A stretch of DNA of 12,711 nt from Acidobacteriota bacterium (GTDB lineage: Bacteria > Acidobacteriota > Blastocatellia > Pyrinomonadales > Pyrinomonadaceae): positions 1-12,711 of the forward strand of contig JABFSB010000088.1 in NCBI GenBank assembly GCA_013140875.1. The letters are read 5' to 3'. The translations under genes and the position numbers were made by a program. Positions 5,837-12,263 of the stretch are shown in pieces (position 1 is the first letter of the stretch; each line of letters opens with the position of its first letter). Under the pieces are notes generated by a model that had not been told where the DNA came from, searched no databases, and was given only the letters and a program-made list of their open reading frames with translations.

Positions 5837-7888
5837 GTGAACAAGATATTACTGATCGCACTTCTCGCCCTGTTCGCGGGCGTGAATGCTTATGCACATA
5901 CTGCTTTTACCTTAGTAAGCAGCGAGAAAAAAACCGTTGCGGCGGCTGACCTCACGGCATTCGAAAAGAACATCACTCGGGGAAAAGTTGAGGGGTCGAA
6001 CCTTACTTTTTCCGGGAAAGAAATAACGATTGTAGTTGTAACCGGGCCGGAAGACGACATGCTTTCGTATCGGATACAAGGCGTGCGAAACCCGACGCTG
6101 GTCGTTCCTGCCGGAGCGAAACTAACCGTACTTTTTGTAAACAAAGACGCAGACATGCGCCATGACGTGCGATTCGGACACGTGATGGGAGAGTTTCAGC
6201 TCGCGCCGGAGATCGAAGAAACAGCGGGCACAGCAAAGCTGGCGGCAAAGTCCGAGGGTGAAATAATGCAGGCCGAGCAGATCGTTATCAAGGCGAATGA
6301 AAACGGCGTGTACAAATATTTCTGTTCCGTCCGCAGCCACGCTAAAGGCGGAATGTGGGGCAACATTGCCGTCGGCGTTAAGCCGGGCAGCGACGTGAAA
6401 ATGCCGGAAAAGACCGAACATGTCCATTCGCCGGATGAAGATAAAGATCACGATCACCCAGCCGCCCAGCCGGCCGTAAAACCTTCACCGACGCCGCACG
6501 GCGACCATAACATGCCCCAGCCCAAGCCTTCGCCCACGCCTCACGATCATGACATGATGGCGGAACCGCAAACCGTGCCGACGCCGCACGATCAAGGAAA
6601 TGTTGTGACGCCGCTTCCGACGCCGCATACTTCGCACGGCGCTATGACACGTCCCGACCATTCGATGCAGATGTCGTCGACTATCGACATCGGCGACGCG
6701 ATGAATCGCGAAGGCTCCGGCACGTCGTGGCTGCCGGATTCTTCGCCGATGCATGCGTATACGAAAATGTACTCCGACGGCGGAATGCTGATGCTGATGG
6801 GCACACAGTTTCTGCGTTACACACAGATCGGATCGAGCCGCGATGTGTCCGCTGCGGGCAAAGGCGGCCAAAGCCGCTTGGACGCGCCGAATATGTTCAT
6901 GGCAATGTATTCGCGGCCGCTGACGAATAAATCGCAGCTAGGCCTGCGCGTGATGGCAAGTCTCGATCCTGCGATCGAACGCGGTTACGGTTATCCGTTG
7001 CTATATCAATCAGGCGAACTTTTCCGAGGCGAGCCGATCCACGACCGCCAGCATCCGCACGATTTTATCTCGGAACTCGCGGCTTCCTATTCGTACAAAA
7101 CCGGCGAGAAACAATCTTTTTTTCTATACGGGGCAATCGTGGGCGAGCCGTCTCTCGGACCGCCGATGTATTTGCATCGCGCGTCCGGAATGAACAATCC
7201 TGACGCCCCGATCGGCCATCATTGGCAGGACGCCTCGCATATAACCTGGGGCGTAGTCACGGGTGGGTACAATTTCGGCAAGGCAAAGATAGAGGCCAGC
7301 GTCTTTAACGGAACCGAGGCCGACGAGAACCGTTGGGCGTTCGACAGACTGCGATTGAATTCGTTCAGCGCCAGACTTTCAATCAATCCAACGCCGCAGT
7401 GGGCGTTCCAGATATCGCACGGCTATCTGAAGAAACCCGAGCGCGCCGAACCGGATCTCGATAATCTTCGACGCACTACCGCATCTGCGATTTACAATAA
7501 ACAATTCAGCGACACCAGGAACTGGGCCAGCACATTCGTCTGGGGCCAAAATTACAAGGAGGGAGAATTTACGAACTCGTTTTTATTCGAAAGCGATTAT
7601 ACCTTTGGTAAAAACTCGATCTTCGGCCGCGTCGAGCGTGTTCAGAAAGATGGCCATGAGCTTGTCATCCCGAACAGCGACCCGCTGCACGACGGCGTGT
7701 TTTGGGTCGGAGCATATTCGCTTGGTTATGTACGCGATATAGTAAAAGATAAAGGGATCGACATCGGCCTTGGCGGAATGCTGACTGCGAACTCAAACCC
7801 TTCGGCGTTGACCCCATATTACGGCGGCACAACCCACGGCGGCTGGCAGTTGTTTGTTAGGCTCCGTCCGTCGAAGATGAAACACTAG
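5837..7888 (+). CDS. Cupredoxin domain fused by a His/Met/Pro linker to an outer-membrane barrel-like domain
   Basis: The 683-residue product has a signal peptide (VNKILLIALLALFAGVNAYA) predicted to be cut before His21, so the mature chain would start HTAF. Residues about 85-183 form a cupredoxin-like domain: His109 (in DMRHDV), then Cys163-x4-His168-x4-Met173, the ligand pattern of a type 1 copper site. Residues 191-279 are a disordered-looking linker rich in His, Met, Asp and Pro with four PTPH units. Residues about 293-683 begin GTSWLPDSSPMHAY and include DRQHPHDF, ENRWAFDRLRLNS and repeated aromatic beta strands; this resembles a conserved outer-membrane family that I associate with copper and heavy-metal loci. 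The start is the GTG at 5837, with GGAGA six bases upstream, and not a TTG at 5738 that would bury the signal peptide. It may bind copper outside the inner membrane and pass it to or through the barrel (inference). Confidence 0.82.
   Translation: MNKILLIALLALFAGVNAYAHTAFTLVSSEKKTVAAADLTAFEKNITRGKVEGSNLTFSGKEITIVVVTGPEDDMLSYRIQGVRNPTLVVPAGAKLTVLFVNKDADMRHDVRFGHVMGEFQLAPEIEETAGTAKLAAKSEGEIMQAEQIVIKANENGVYKYFCSVRSHAKGGMWGNIAVGVKPGSDVKMPEKTEHVHSPDEDKDHDHPAAQPAVKPSPTPHGDHNMPQPKPSPTPHDHDMMAEPQTVPTPHDQGNVVTPLPTPHTSHGAMTRPDHSMQMSSTIDIGDAMNREGSGTSWLPDSSPMHAYTKMYSDGGMLMLMGTQFLRYTQIGSSRDVSAAGKGGQSRLDAPNMFMAMYSRPLTNKSQLGLRVMASLDPAIERGYGYPLLYQSGELFRGEPIHDRQHPHDFISELAASYSYKTGEKQSFFLYGAIVGEPSLGPPMYLHRASGMNNPDAPIGHHWQDASHITWGVVTGGYNFGKAKIEASVFNGTEADENRWAFDRLRLNSFSARLSINPTPQWAFQISHGYLKKPERAEPDLDNLRRTTASAIYNKQFSDTRNWASTFVWGQNYKEGEFTNSFLFESDYTFGKNSIFGRVERVQKDGHELVIPNSDPLHDGVFWVGAYSLGYVRDIVKDKGIDIGLGGMLTANSNPSALTPYYGGTTHGGWQLFVRLRPSKMKH
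6479..6628 (+). repeat. PTPH repeat linker inside the cupredoxin/barrel gene
   Basis: Four copies of a P-x-PTPH or V/L-PTPH unit occur at residues 215-221, 230-236, 246-251 and 259-264, spaced 13-16 residues apart and followed by His/Asp/Met clusters (GDHNM, DHDMM, TSHGAM). Codons are partly conserved, as expected for internal duplication. The spacing would put evenly placed His ligands along a flexible chain. Confidence 0.75.
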
Positions 7889-7905
7889 CTTTCGCTGTTT
7901 GAAAT

Positions 7906-7983
7906 TGCAGAAGCCCGCGCGTGAGCAAGGGCGTAACATCCAAGGTTGATGATTACGCCCTTGCTCACGCGCGGGCCTCTGCA
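7906..7983. repeat. Very long palindrome between convergent genes
   Basis: A perfect 24-bp inverted repeat (7913-7936 with 7953-7976, arm beginning GCCCGCGCGTGAGCAAGG) encloses a 16-base loop that can itself add a 4-bp stem (CATC with GATG). Outside it, after one mismatch, six further pairs form (7906-7911 with 7978-7983). It starts 17 bp after the cupredoxin/barrel stop and ends 15 bp before the SIMPL gene stop, so it could end transcription from both sides. No T-run follows either arm, and the stem is longer than ordinary terminators, so a mobile or REP-like palindrome is also likely. Confidence 0.85.
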
Positions 7984-7998
7984 TAATAGCCGGTTGTC

Positions 7999-8736
7999 TT
8001 AATCAACCGCAAAGCTGACATTCACAACCGCCGTCATATCTTTTTCGATCGTCGAAGTATCGTAAACGCCATAGTCGGACACGTCGGTCGAATCGGCGGC
8101 CGAGATCTGGAGCACGCCCATTTTGGCCGAACGGACCGAGCCGATGGAATTCCCGGTGCTCGAAGCGATTCGTTCGGCCCGCTCCTTTGCGTCCTTCGCC
8201 GCTTCGCCCAGCATTTCGATCTTAAGGTCGCCGATCTTCGTGTAGTAATACCTGGGCGAACTGGATTCGATCAAAATACCTTGATTTATCAGCTCGGTCG
8301 CCTCGCGCGCAACCTGTGCTATCTTGCCGACATCGTTCGACTTGACCTCGATCTGCTGCGAAAGCGAATACCCCGAAATCTCAGAGGTGTCGTTGCCCTC
8401 GCTGTCTTTTCGCTTAAGCGTCATCGTCGAGATCGACGACACTGTCATTTGGTTTTCGGGAATTCCCTTCGACAACAGATACTGCTTGATCTTCGGAATG
8501 TTGTCCGAAAGTTGCTTATAGCTGTCTGCAAGCTGTGGTGCCTGTACCGAAACACCGGCGCTCCAAACAACGAGGTCCGACGTTATCCTCCGCTTGGCCG
8601 AACCCGTTACCGTGATCGCCTCGTCACCCTTTTTCGAACCCTTATACGCCCAACCCAATATCAGCGAAGATACGATCAAGCCCAACGCCAAAGCCGTTCC
8701 CGCATTATAAAAACCATTTGTTTTTTCACCATTCAT
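7999..8736 (-). CDS. SIMPL-domain (DUF541) protein with N-terminal membrane anchor
   Basis: The 245-residue product has a hydrophobic N-terminal segment at about 10-28 (AGTALALGLIVSSLILGWAY), acting as a signal anchor or uncleaved signal peptide, with the rest outside the inner membrane. The SIMPL domain spans about 38-245: AITVTGSAKRRITSDLVVWS at its start, a variable centre with EISGYSLSQQIEVKS, then AAKDAKERAERIA and a C-terminal VVNVSFAVD. The family, which includes E. coli YggE, is linked to stress tolerance but has no agreed biochemical activity. The start at 8736 is set by GAGGAGG nine bases upstream; a longer frame to 8790 would translate the leader. The leader folds into a hairpin over this Shine-Dalgarno sequence. 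A small inverted repeat (CGGTTG/CAACCG, 7991-8009) spans the stop codon. It converges on the cupredoxin/barrel gene and diverges from ybaB. Confidence 0.88.
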   Translation of the reverse strand: MNGEKTNGFYNAGTALALGLIVSSLILGWAYKGSKKGDEAITVTGSAKRRITSDLVVWSAGVSVQAPQLADSYKQLSDNIPKIKQYLLSKGIPENQMTVSSISTMTLKRKDSEGNDTSEISGYSLSQQIEVKSNDVGKIAQVAREATELINQGILIESSSPRYYYTKIGDLKIEMLGEAAKDAKERAERIASSTGNSIGSVRSAKMGVLQISAADSTDVSDYGVYDTSTIEKDMTAVVNVSFAVD

Positions 8737-8738
8737 AA

Positions 8739-8766
8739 TCCGAATCCTCCTCAAGGACGATTCGGA
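8739..8766 (-). promoter_or_regulatory. Hairpin sequestering the SIMPL gene Shine-Dalgarno sequence
   Basis: On the mRNA sense strand the 28 bases before TT-ATG read TCCGAATC-G-TCC-TTGA-GGA-G-GATTCGGA: an 8-bp stem, one G-G mismatch, a 3-bp stem and a TTGA tetraloop. The Shine-Dalgarno GAGGAGG lies within the 3' strand of this stem. Such structures can limit ribosome access and open with heat or on binding a factor. Seen directly; its regulatory role is inference. Confidence 0.5.
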
Positions 8767-8843
8767 GAATACGGCATTCGGGCAACCCATTTAACGAAGC
8801 CGGACACGTTCCCTTACTGTGGCTAACCACACTGACGCGACAG

Positions 8844-8894
8844 GTTATTCCCTATTCCGAAATAACGAAAAGCGAATAACGAATAGGGAATAAC
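8844..8894. repeat. Inverted repeat between the SIMPL and ybaB genes
   Basis: GTTATTCCCTATTC (8844-8857) and GAATAGGGAATAAC (8881-8894) are perfect 14-bp inverted copies around a 23-base loop. The loop itself carries related ATAACGAA words, so the patch has a low-complexity, slippage-like look. It lies between divergent promoters, so a terminator role is unlikely. Confidence 0.7.
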
Positions 8895-8910
8895 TGAAAA
8901 AGCCGCTAAT

Positions 8911-8939
8911 TTGCAATTGATAAAGCGTAAAGATACGAT
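8911..8939 (+). promoter_or_regulatory. Predicted promoter for ybaB-recR
   Basis: TTGCAA (8911-8916) and TACGAT (8934-8939) are 17 bp apart, each matching consensus at 4 of 6 positions. The implied start near 8946 leaves about 34 nt before the ybaB ATG and includes its Shine-Dalgarno sequence. Confidence 0.35.
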
Positions 8940-8979
8940 TGAATCCAGATAAATCAATGCTTAGAGAGGTTTGCGCGTA

Positions 8980-9285
8980 ATGAAATTTCCAGGCGGATTC
9001 GACATGCAGTCGATGATGAAACAGGCCCAGCAAATGCAGGAAGAGATGGGCAAAAAGATGAAGGAAACGGTCGTCGAGGCCTCGGCCGGCGGAAGTGCCG
9101 TGAACGTAAAAATGCGCGGCGATTTTGAGGTCGTCTCGCTCACGATCTCGCCCGATCTGGTAAAGGACGGCGACACCGAAATGATCCAGGATTTGACCGT
9201 CGCCGCCCTGAATGAAGCTCATCGCAAGGTCGAAGAAACCTTGAAAGGCCAGTTAGGCGGAATGCTCCCGCCGGGCTTGATGTAA
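8980..9285 (+). CDS. ybaB: YbaB/EbfC-family nucleoid-associated DNA-binding protein
   Basis: The 101-residue product matches the YbaB/EbfC family in length and pattern: a Met/Gln/Lys-rich first helix (MQSMMKQAQQMQEEMGKKMK), the AGGSAVNVKMRGDFEVVSLT strand region, ISPDLV, and a C-terminal helix EMIQDLTVAALNEAHRKV. YbaB forms dimers that bind DNA and bend or compact it in the cytoplasm; it is usually encoded next to recR, often after dnaX. Here dnaX is absent upstream, and the neighbour is the divergent SIMPL gene. The ATG at 8980 has AGAGAGG about ten bases upstream; the TTG at 8971 is less likely. It should be co-transcribed with recR, although an inverted repeat lies between them. Confidence 0.93.
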   Translation: MKFPGGFDMQSMMKQAQQMQEEMGKKMKETVVEASAGGSAVNVKMRGDFEVVSLTISPDLVKDGDTEMIQDLTVAALNEAHRKVEETLKGQLGGMLPPGLM

Positions 9286-9300
9286 TCGAAAAGAGTTTTC

Positions 9301-9359
9301 AAACAGGATAGACAAGATGGGCAGGATGCATCATCCTGATAATCTTGTCCATCCTGTTT
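9301..9359. repeat. Nested inverted repeat inside the ybaB-recR operon
   Basis: Arms of 18 bases (9301-9318 and 9342-9359) pair with one mismatch, and within them CAGGATG-CAT-CATCCTG (9322-9338) forms a second 7-bp hairpin, with a 3 by 3 internal loop between. The whole element is built from ACAGGATG/GACAAGAT words. It starts 15 bp after the ybaB stop and ends 11 bp before the recR ATG. No T-run follows, so read-through into recR is plausible. Confidence 0.8.
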
Positions 9360-9370
9360 TATATGAACCA

Positions 9371-9985
9371 ATGTTGGATTATTCTGAGCCAGTAGCAAGA
9401 CTTATTGACGAATTCAAACGCCTTCCCGGTGTCGGACATAAGTCCGCACAGCGGTTGGCGTTTTACATTCTTCGAAGGCCTAAGGCGGAGGTCGACAATT
9501 TTGTTCAGTCGCTTCTTGAGGTAAAAGAGAAGATCGTTTTTTGCTCGATCTGCAATAACCTTACGGACATTAATCCGTGCCTGTATTGCGCCAATCCCAA
9601 ACGTGATCGTTCGATCATTTGCATTGTCGAAGAACCTTATAACCTGGTCGCGGTTGAAAAAACGCGCTCCTTCAAAGGCCTCTACCACATCCTGCACGGC
9701 TCGCTTTCACCGATCCGCGGCATCGGACCGGATGAGCTGATGCTGCCGAATCTCTTCCCACGTCTGAAGCCCGAGAATAATGACGGTTTCGAGGTCAAAG
9801 AGATCATCGTCGCCACCAACCCGACGACCGAGGGTGAGGCCACCGCTAATTACATCGCAAGATTGCTAAAACCGCTCGGCGTCTACGTCACGCGAATAGC
9901 TATGGGAATGCCGGTAGGCAGTGACCTTGAATATGTTGACGAAGTAACTATGGACAAGGCCCTCGCGAATCGGCACGAGATATAA
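9371..9985 (+). CDS. recR: Recombination mediator protein RecR
   Basis: The 204-residue product is a full-length RecR, which acts in RecFOR gap repair by helping to load RecA on single-stranded DNA coated with SSB. It has the helix-hairpin-helix RLPGVGHKSAQRLAFYIL (17-34), a four-cysteine zinc finger (Cys58, 61, 70, 73), and a Toprim domain from about 80 to 175 with ICIVEEPYNLVAVEKT and ATNPTTEGEATANYIA, ending in the RIAMGMPVGSDLEYVDEVT block. A longer frame opens at 9317, but its first 18 residues are merely a translation of the inverted repeat at 9301-9359; the ATG at 9371 gives the usual MLDYSEPVARLI start. There is no clear Shine-Dalgarno sequence, so translation may depend on ybaB. Confidence 0.96.
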   Translation: MLDYSEPVARLIDEFKRLPGVGHKSAQRLAFYILRRPKAEVDNFVQSLLEVKEKIVFCSICNNLTDINPCLYCANPKRDRSIICIVEEPYNLVAVEKTRSFKGLYHILHGSLSPIRGIGPDELMLPNLFPRLKPENNDGFEVKEIIVATNPTTEGEATANYIARLLKPLGVYVTRIAMGMPVGSDLEYVDEVTMDKALANRHEI

Positions 9986-9986
9986 G

Positions 9987-10096
9987 TCGTCGGACCGCAA
10001 GCGTCCCGCTTGCGATTGGCGAAGGACCCGGGATTTGTTTTTTGCAGAATTGACCTCGAGGAAAAACTCGCAAGCGGGACGCTTGCGTTCCGACGA
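9987..10096. repeat. REP-doublet-like (REPIN/BIME-like) element
   Basis: Two 29-base arms (9987-10015 and 10068-10096) are inverted copies with one mismatch, separated by 52 bases. Each arm contains its own palindrome, CGCAAGCG-TCC-CGCTTGCG on the left and its complement on the right. The element can fold either as one long stem or as two hairpins, the layout of REP pairs in REPIN or BIME elements. It begins two bases after the recR stop, and its last base is the A of the next gene's ATG. No transposase or RAYT gene is in the window. Confidence 0.85.
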
Positions 10097-11478
10097 TGAC
10101 GCCCCTCAATATCAAACAGCTTTCGCTCTCCGACTTGATATTGAACCGAAAAGGCACGCCTGTCTTTCGGCTCGTGCTTGGCGCTTTCGGTATTGCGTTA
10201 CGTCTTTTCTTTCGGCGCATCGAAACGGTGAATGCCGAAGTCGTTCCAGCGGGCACCGGCGTGATTTTCGTGATGAACCATCCGAACGGCTTGATCGACC
10301 CGGCTCTCGTGTTCGTCGCCCTGCCGCGAAAAATTTCCTTCCTCGCCAAATCGACGCTGTTCCGAATGCCCGTAATTTCGTTTCTGCTGCGCACGGTCGA
10401 GGCGTTGCCGCTTTATCGAAAAATCGACGCCGGCGAAGACGTGTCGAAAAATCAGCGTACATTTGAGATGTGCCGCGAACTCCTGCAAAAAGGCGGCTCC
10501 ATCGCACTGTTCCCCGAAGGGGTTTCGCACAACTCGCCAAAGATGCTGCCGGCAAAGACCGGAGCGGCCCGCATAGCGCTCGGTGCCGTGTCGGTCACTG
10601 CGCTCGACGAACCGCTCGATCTTCGTATCGTGCCGGTCGGCTTGTTTTATACCAGCAAGACGACCTTCCGCAGCGAGGCCCTCCTTCATTTCGGTGAGCC
10701 GTTTCAGGTCGAAGCCGTTTCGGTCGACGACGACGGCCAGCCCGACCGCGACACGGTTAAACAGCTTACCGCCCGAATCGAAGACGCTCTTCGAAACGTG
10801 ACGCTAAACGCCGAAACCGAATCGGATCTTCACACCGCCCGAATGGCCGAGGACATCCTTGCATCAGCAGAAGCCGAAGGGACTCTTGGTGAAAAGCTCG
10901 AGTTCTTGAAAAAATTCGTGGCCGAGGCTTCGGAAATGGATGGCGACGCGGACGATGCCGCGCTTCGTCAGAGAATTATCGACTACGACAAAAAACTGGA
11001 TGAGAACGGCATCGAACCAGAGCATCTTTCGCTGGCTCAATTCTCGCGCGGGTCGGTGATAAGGCAAGCGATGGTCCTGAGCGTTCCACTGATCATGATG
11101 TCGCCGCTCGCCATTGCCGGAACGATACTGCATTATCCGGCATACCGGCTATGCGGCTTTGTTTCAAACCGTATGTCCAGCCATGGCGCCGATGACGTTG
11201 CGTCTACGGTAAAGGTGCTTGCCGGAATGGTGTTCATACCGCTGACGTGGCTCCTCACCGCCGCGGAGGTCTATTATTTTCTGGGTTGGAAAAGCTCTTT
11301 GCTGTCCGTGCCGCTGGCGATCGTTTGCGGCTACGTCGCCTTGCACACATCCGAAGAGGTCGAAGAACTTCGCGGCTGGGCCAAGGCGATATGGCTGTTC
11401 CTGACCCGCCGCGAGACGTTTTTGAGAATGTTCGTCGAACGCCGCGAACTGCAGCACGAATTGAGGGAGTTTGACTAA
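10096..11478 (+). CDS. PlsC-superfamily acyltransferase, glycerol-3-phosphate acyltransferase-like (Sct1/Gpt2 type)
   Basis: The 460-residue product probably transfers an acyl chain to glycerol-3-phosphate or a related lipid precursor at the inner membrane. The catalytic motif is NHPNGLID (61-68), with five residues between His62 and Asp68, as in GPAT-like proteins of the Sct1/Gpt2 type, and not the four usual in PlsC. The substrate motif LFPEGVSHNSPKMLPAKTGA (138-157) follows, then IVPVGLFY (178-185). A charged, probably helical middle (about 240-315) leads to hydrophobic stretches at about 325-347, 375-395 and 402-417, so the C-terminal part is membrane-embedded. The ATG is the last base of the repeat plus two more bases; no Shine-Dalgarno sequence is visible, and there is no in-frame alternative start before the stop at 10051. 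Substrate preference cannot be read from sequence. Confidence 0.88.
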   Translation: MTPLNIKQLSLSDLILNRKGTPVFRLVLGAFGIALRLFFRRIETVNAEVVPAGTGVIFVMNHPNGLIDPALVFVALPRKISFLAKSTLFRMPVISFLLRTVEALPLYRKIDAGEDVSKNQRTFEMCRELLQKGGSIALFPEGVSHNSPKMLPAKTGAARIALGAVSVTALDEPLDLRIVPVGLFYTSKTTFRSEALLHFGEPFQVEAVSVDDDGQPDRDTVKQLTARIEDALRNVTLNAETESDLHTARMAEDILASAEAEGTLGEKLEFLKKFVAEASEMDGDADDAALRQRIIDYDKKLDENGIEPEHLSLAQFSRGSVIRQAMVLSVPLIMMSPLAIAGTILHYPAYRLCGFVSNRMSSHGADDVASTVKVLAGMVFIPLTWLLTAAEVYYFLGWKSSLLSVPLAIVCGYVALHTSEEVEELRGWAKAIWLFLTRRETFLRMFVERRELQHELREFD

Positions 11479-11499
11479 ACAAGAATGTCAAAGAAGAGT

Positions 11500-11575
11500 T
11501 AACCACGAAAATTCACGAAATCTCACAAAAATTCCATCCTCATTTCGTGTACCTTTTCGTGAAATTTCGTGGTTA
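11500..11575. repeat. Inverted repeat built from AACCACGAAA words
   Basis: Arms of 21 bases (11500-11520 and 11555-11575) pair with one mismatch; the left arm starts TAACCACGAAAATTCACG. A further partial copy (TTTCGTG, 11543-11549) lies in the loop. It sits between the convergent acyltransferase and phosphoribosyltransferase genes, 5 bp from the latter's stop, so it may help end transcription on either side. No long T-run is present. Confidence 0.75.
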
Positions 11576-11580
11576 CTATT

Positions 11581-12195
11581 TTAGAACCTCACCTTTTCTT
11601 CCTCGGCCTCGGAGGCGCTTCGCGATGTGCTCCACTCTTCCTCGGTTTCGTAGAAATTGACGTCGAAAGTTAGCAAACTCTTGACCGGAATTCCCTGAAA
11701 TTCGCTCGGAGCGTCCTCGAATTTTGCTATCGCACCACATCCGATCACTTCGGCCCCGATCTCTTTGCATAGGTCGAAGGTCTCGCTCATGGCCTTGCCC
11801 GAGCGAAGGATGTCGTCGACGATGATCACGGGGTGGACCTCGCTTTCGCTCATGTATTGGCGAAACTGCCGTTTGCCTTCCTCCATCTCGGCCCAATATA
11901 TCTGCTCGGCGCTCAACGCCTCGCGAACGCCGAATGCGACCATTATTCCACCCGGACTGGGGCTGATTATCGAAACTTTCGGCAAGCGGCCGGCGATCGA
12001 TTTTTCCATCCGGAACATTCGGCTTAATCCTACCGAGAGAATGCGGGCATTATCATAGAACCTGAACGCGAGCGGCATTTGAAAATAATGCGAGGCGTGC
12101 TTTCCGTTCGGATAAACGAAATGTCCTTTTCGGTAGGCACCCGTTTCCTGAAGAATGTGCATCACCGACTCGCTACTTGGAATTAGATCGACCAT
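11581..12195 (-). CDS. Orotate phosphoribosyltransferase-like protein (PyrE family)
   Basis: The 204-residue product is a type I phosphoribosyltransferase. Its best match by pattern is the orotate enzyme (orotate plus PRPP to OMP, pyrimidine synthesis), in the form with GHFVYPNGKHASHYFQM (24-40), IISPSPGGIMVAFGV (76-90) and YWAEMEEGKRQFRQY (100-114). The PRPP-binding loop is PVIIVDDILRSGKAMSE (122-138). Classical PyrE proteins usually have EDVVTTGGS here, so DDILRSGKA is a departure, and a purine-type or uncharacterised substrate remains possible; I therefore give no symbol. The C-terminal tail is acidic (ASEAEEE). The ATG at 12193-12195 has GAGGAG seven bases upstream; a frame five codons longer lacks support. 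Upstream on the same strand is a Nudix gene, but a separate promoter is predicted. Confidence 0.82.
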   Translation of the reverse strand: MVDLIPSSESVMHILQETGAYRKGHFVYPNGKHASHYFQMPLAFRFYDNARILSVGLSRMFRMEKSIAGRLPKVSIISPSPGGIMVAFGVREALSAEQIYWAEMEEGKRQFRQYMSESEVHPVIIVDDILRSGKAMSETFDLCKEIGAEVIGCGAIAKFEDAPSEFQGIPVKSLLTFDVNFYETEEEWSTSRSASEAEEEKVRF

Positions 12196-12227
12196 TATTT
12201 GTCTCCTCAAGAACTGATGAAGTGATT

Positions 12228-12256
12228 ATCTTAATCAGCGCCGTTGTTTTTTTCAA
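12228..12256 (-). promoter_or_regulatory. Predicted promoter for the phosphoribosyltransferase gene
   Basis: On the minus strand TTGAAA (12251-12256, 5 of 6 consensus) is 17 bp from TAAGAT (12228-12233, 4 of 6). A better -10 box, GATAAT (12225-12230), lies at a 20-bp spacing. Either would leave a leader of about 20-27 nt containing the Shine-Dalgarno sequence. Confidence 0.4.
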
Positions 12257-12263
12257 ACTCCGG

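Noticed and set aside
6485..6871. His/Arg-rich minus-strand frame opposite the PTPH linker
   Set aside because: Its composition is simply the complement of the repetitive linker codons.
7906..7983. Ordinary intrinsic terminator
   Set aside because: Position fits, but there is no T-run on either strand and the stem is unusually long; kept as a repeat with possible terminator role.
8737..8790. Longer start of the SIMPL protein at 8790
   Set aside because: It would translate the hairpin leader and Shine-Dalgarno sequence; the ATG at 8736 has the strong GAGGAGG.
9317..9370. Longer recR start at ATG 9317
   Set aside because: The extra 18 residues are a translation of the inverted repeat; family N-termini begin at MLDYSEPV.
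10035..10466. 143-residue open frame overlapping the acyltransferase start
   Set aside because: It runs through the repeat and is Arg-rich out-of-frame sequence of a well-supported gene.
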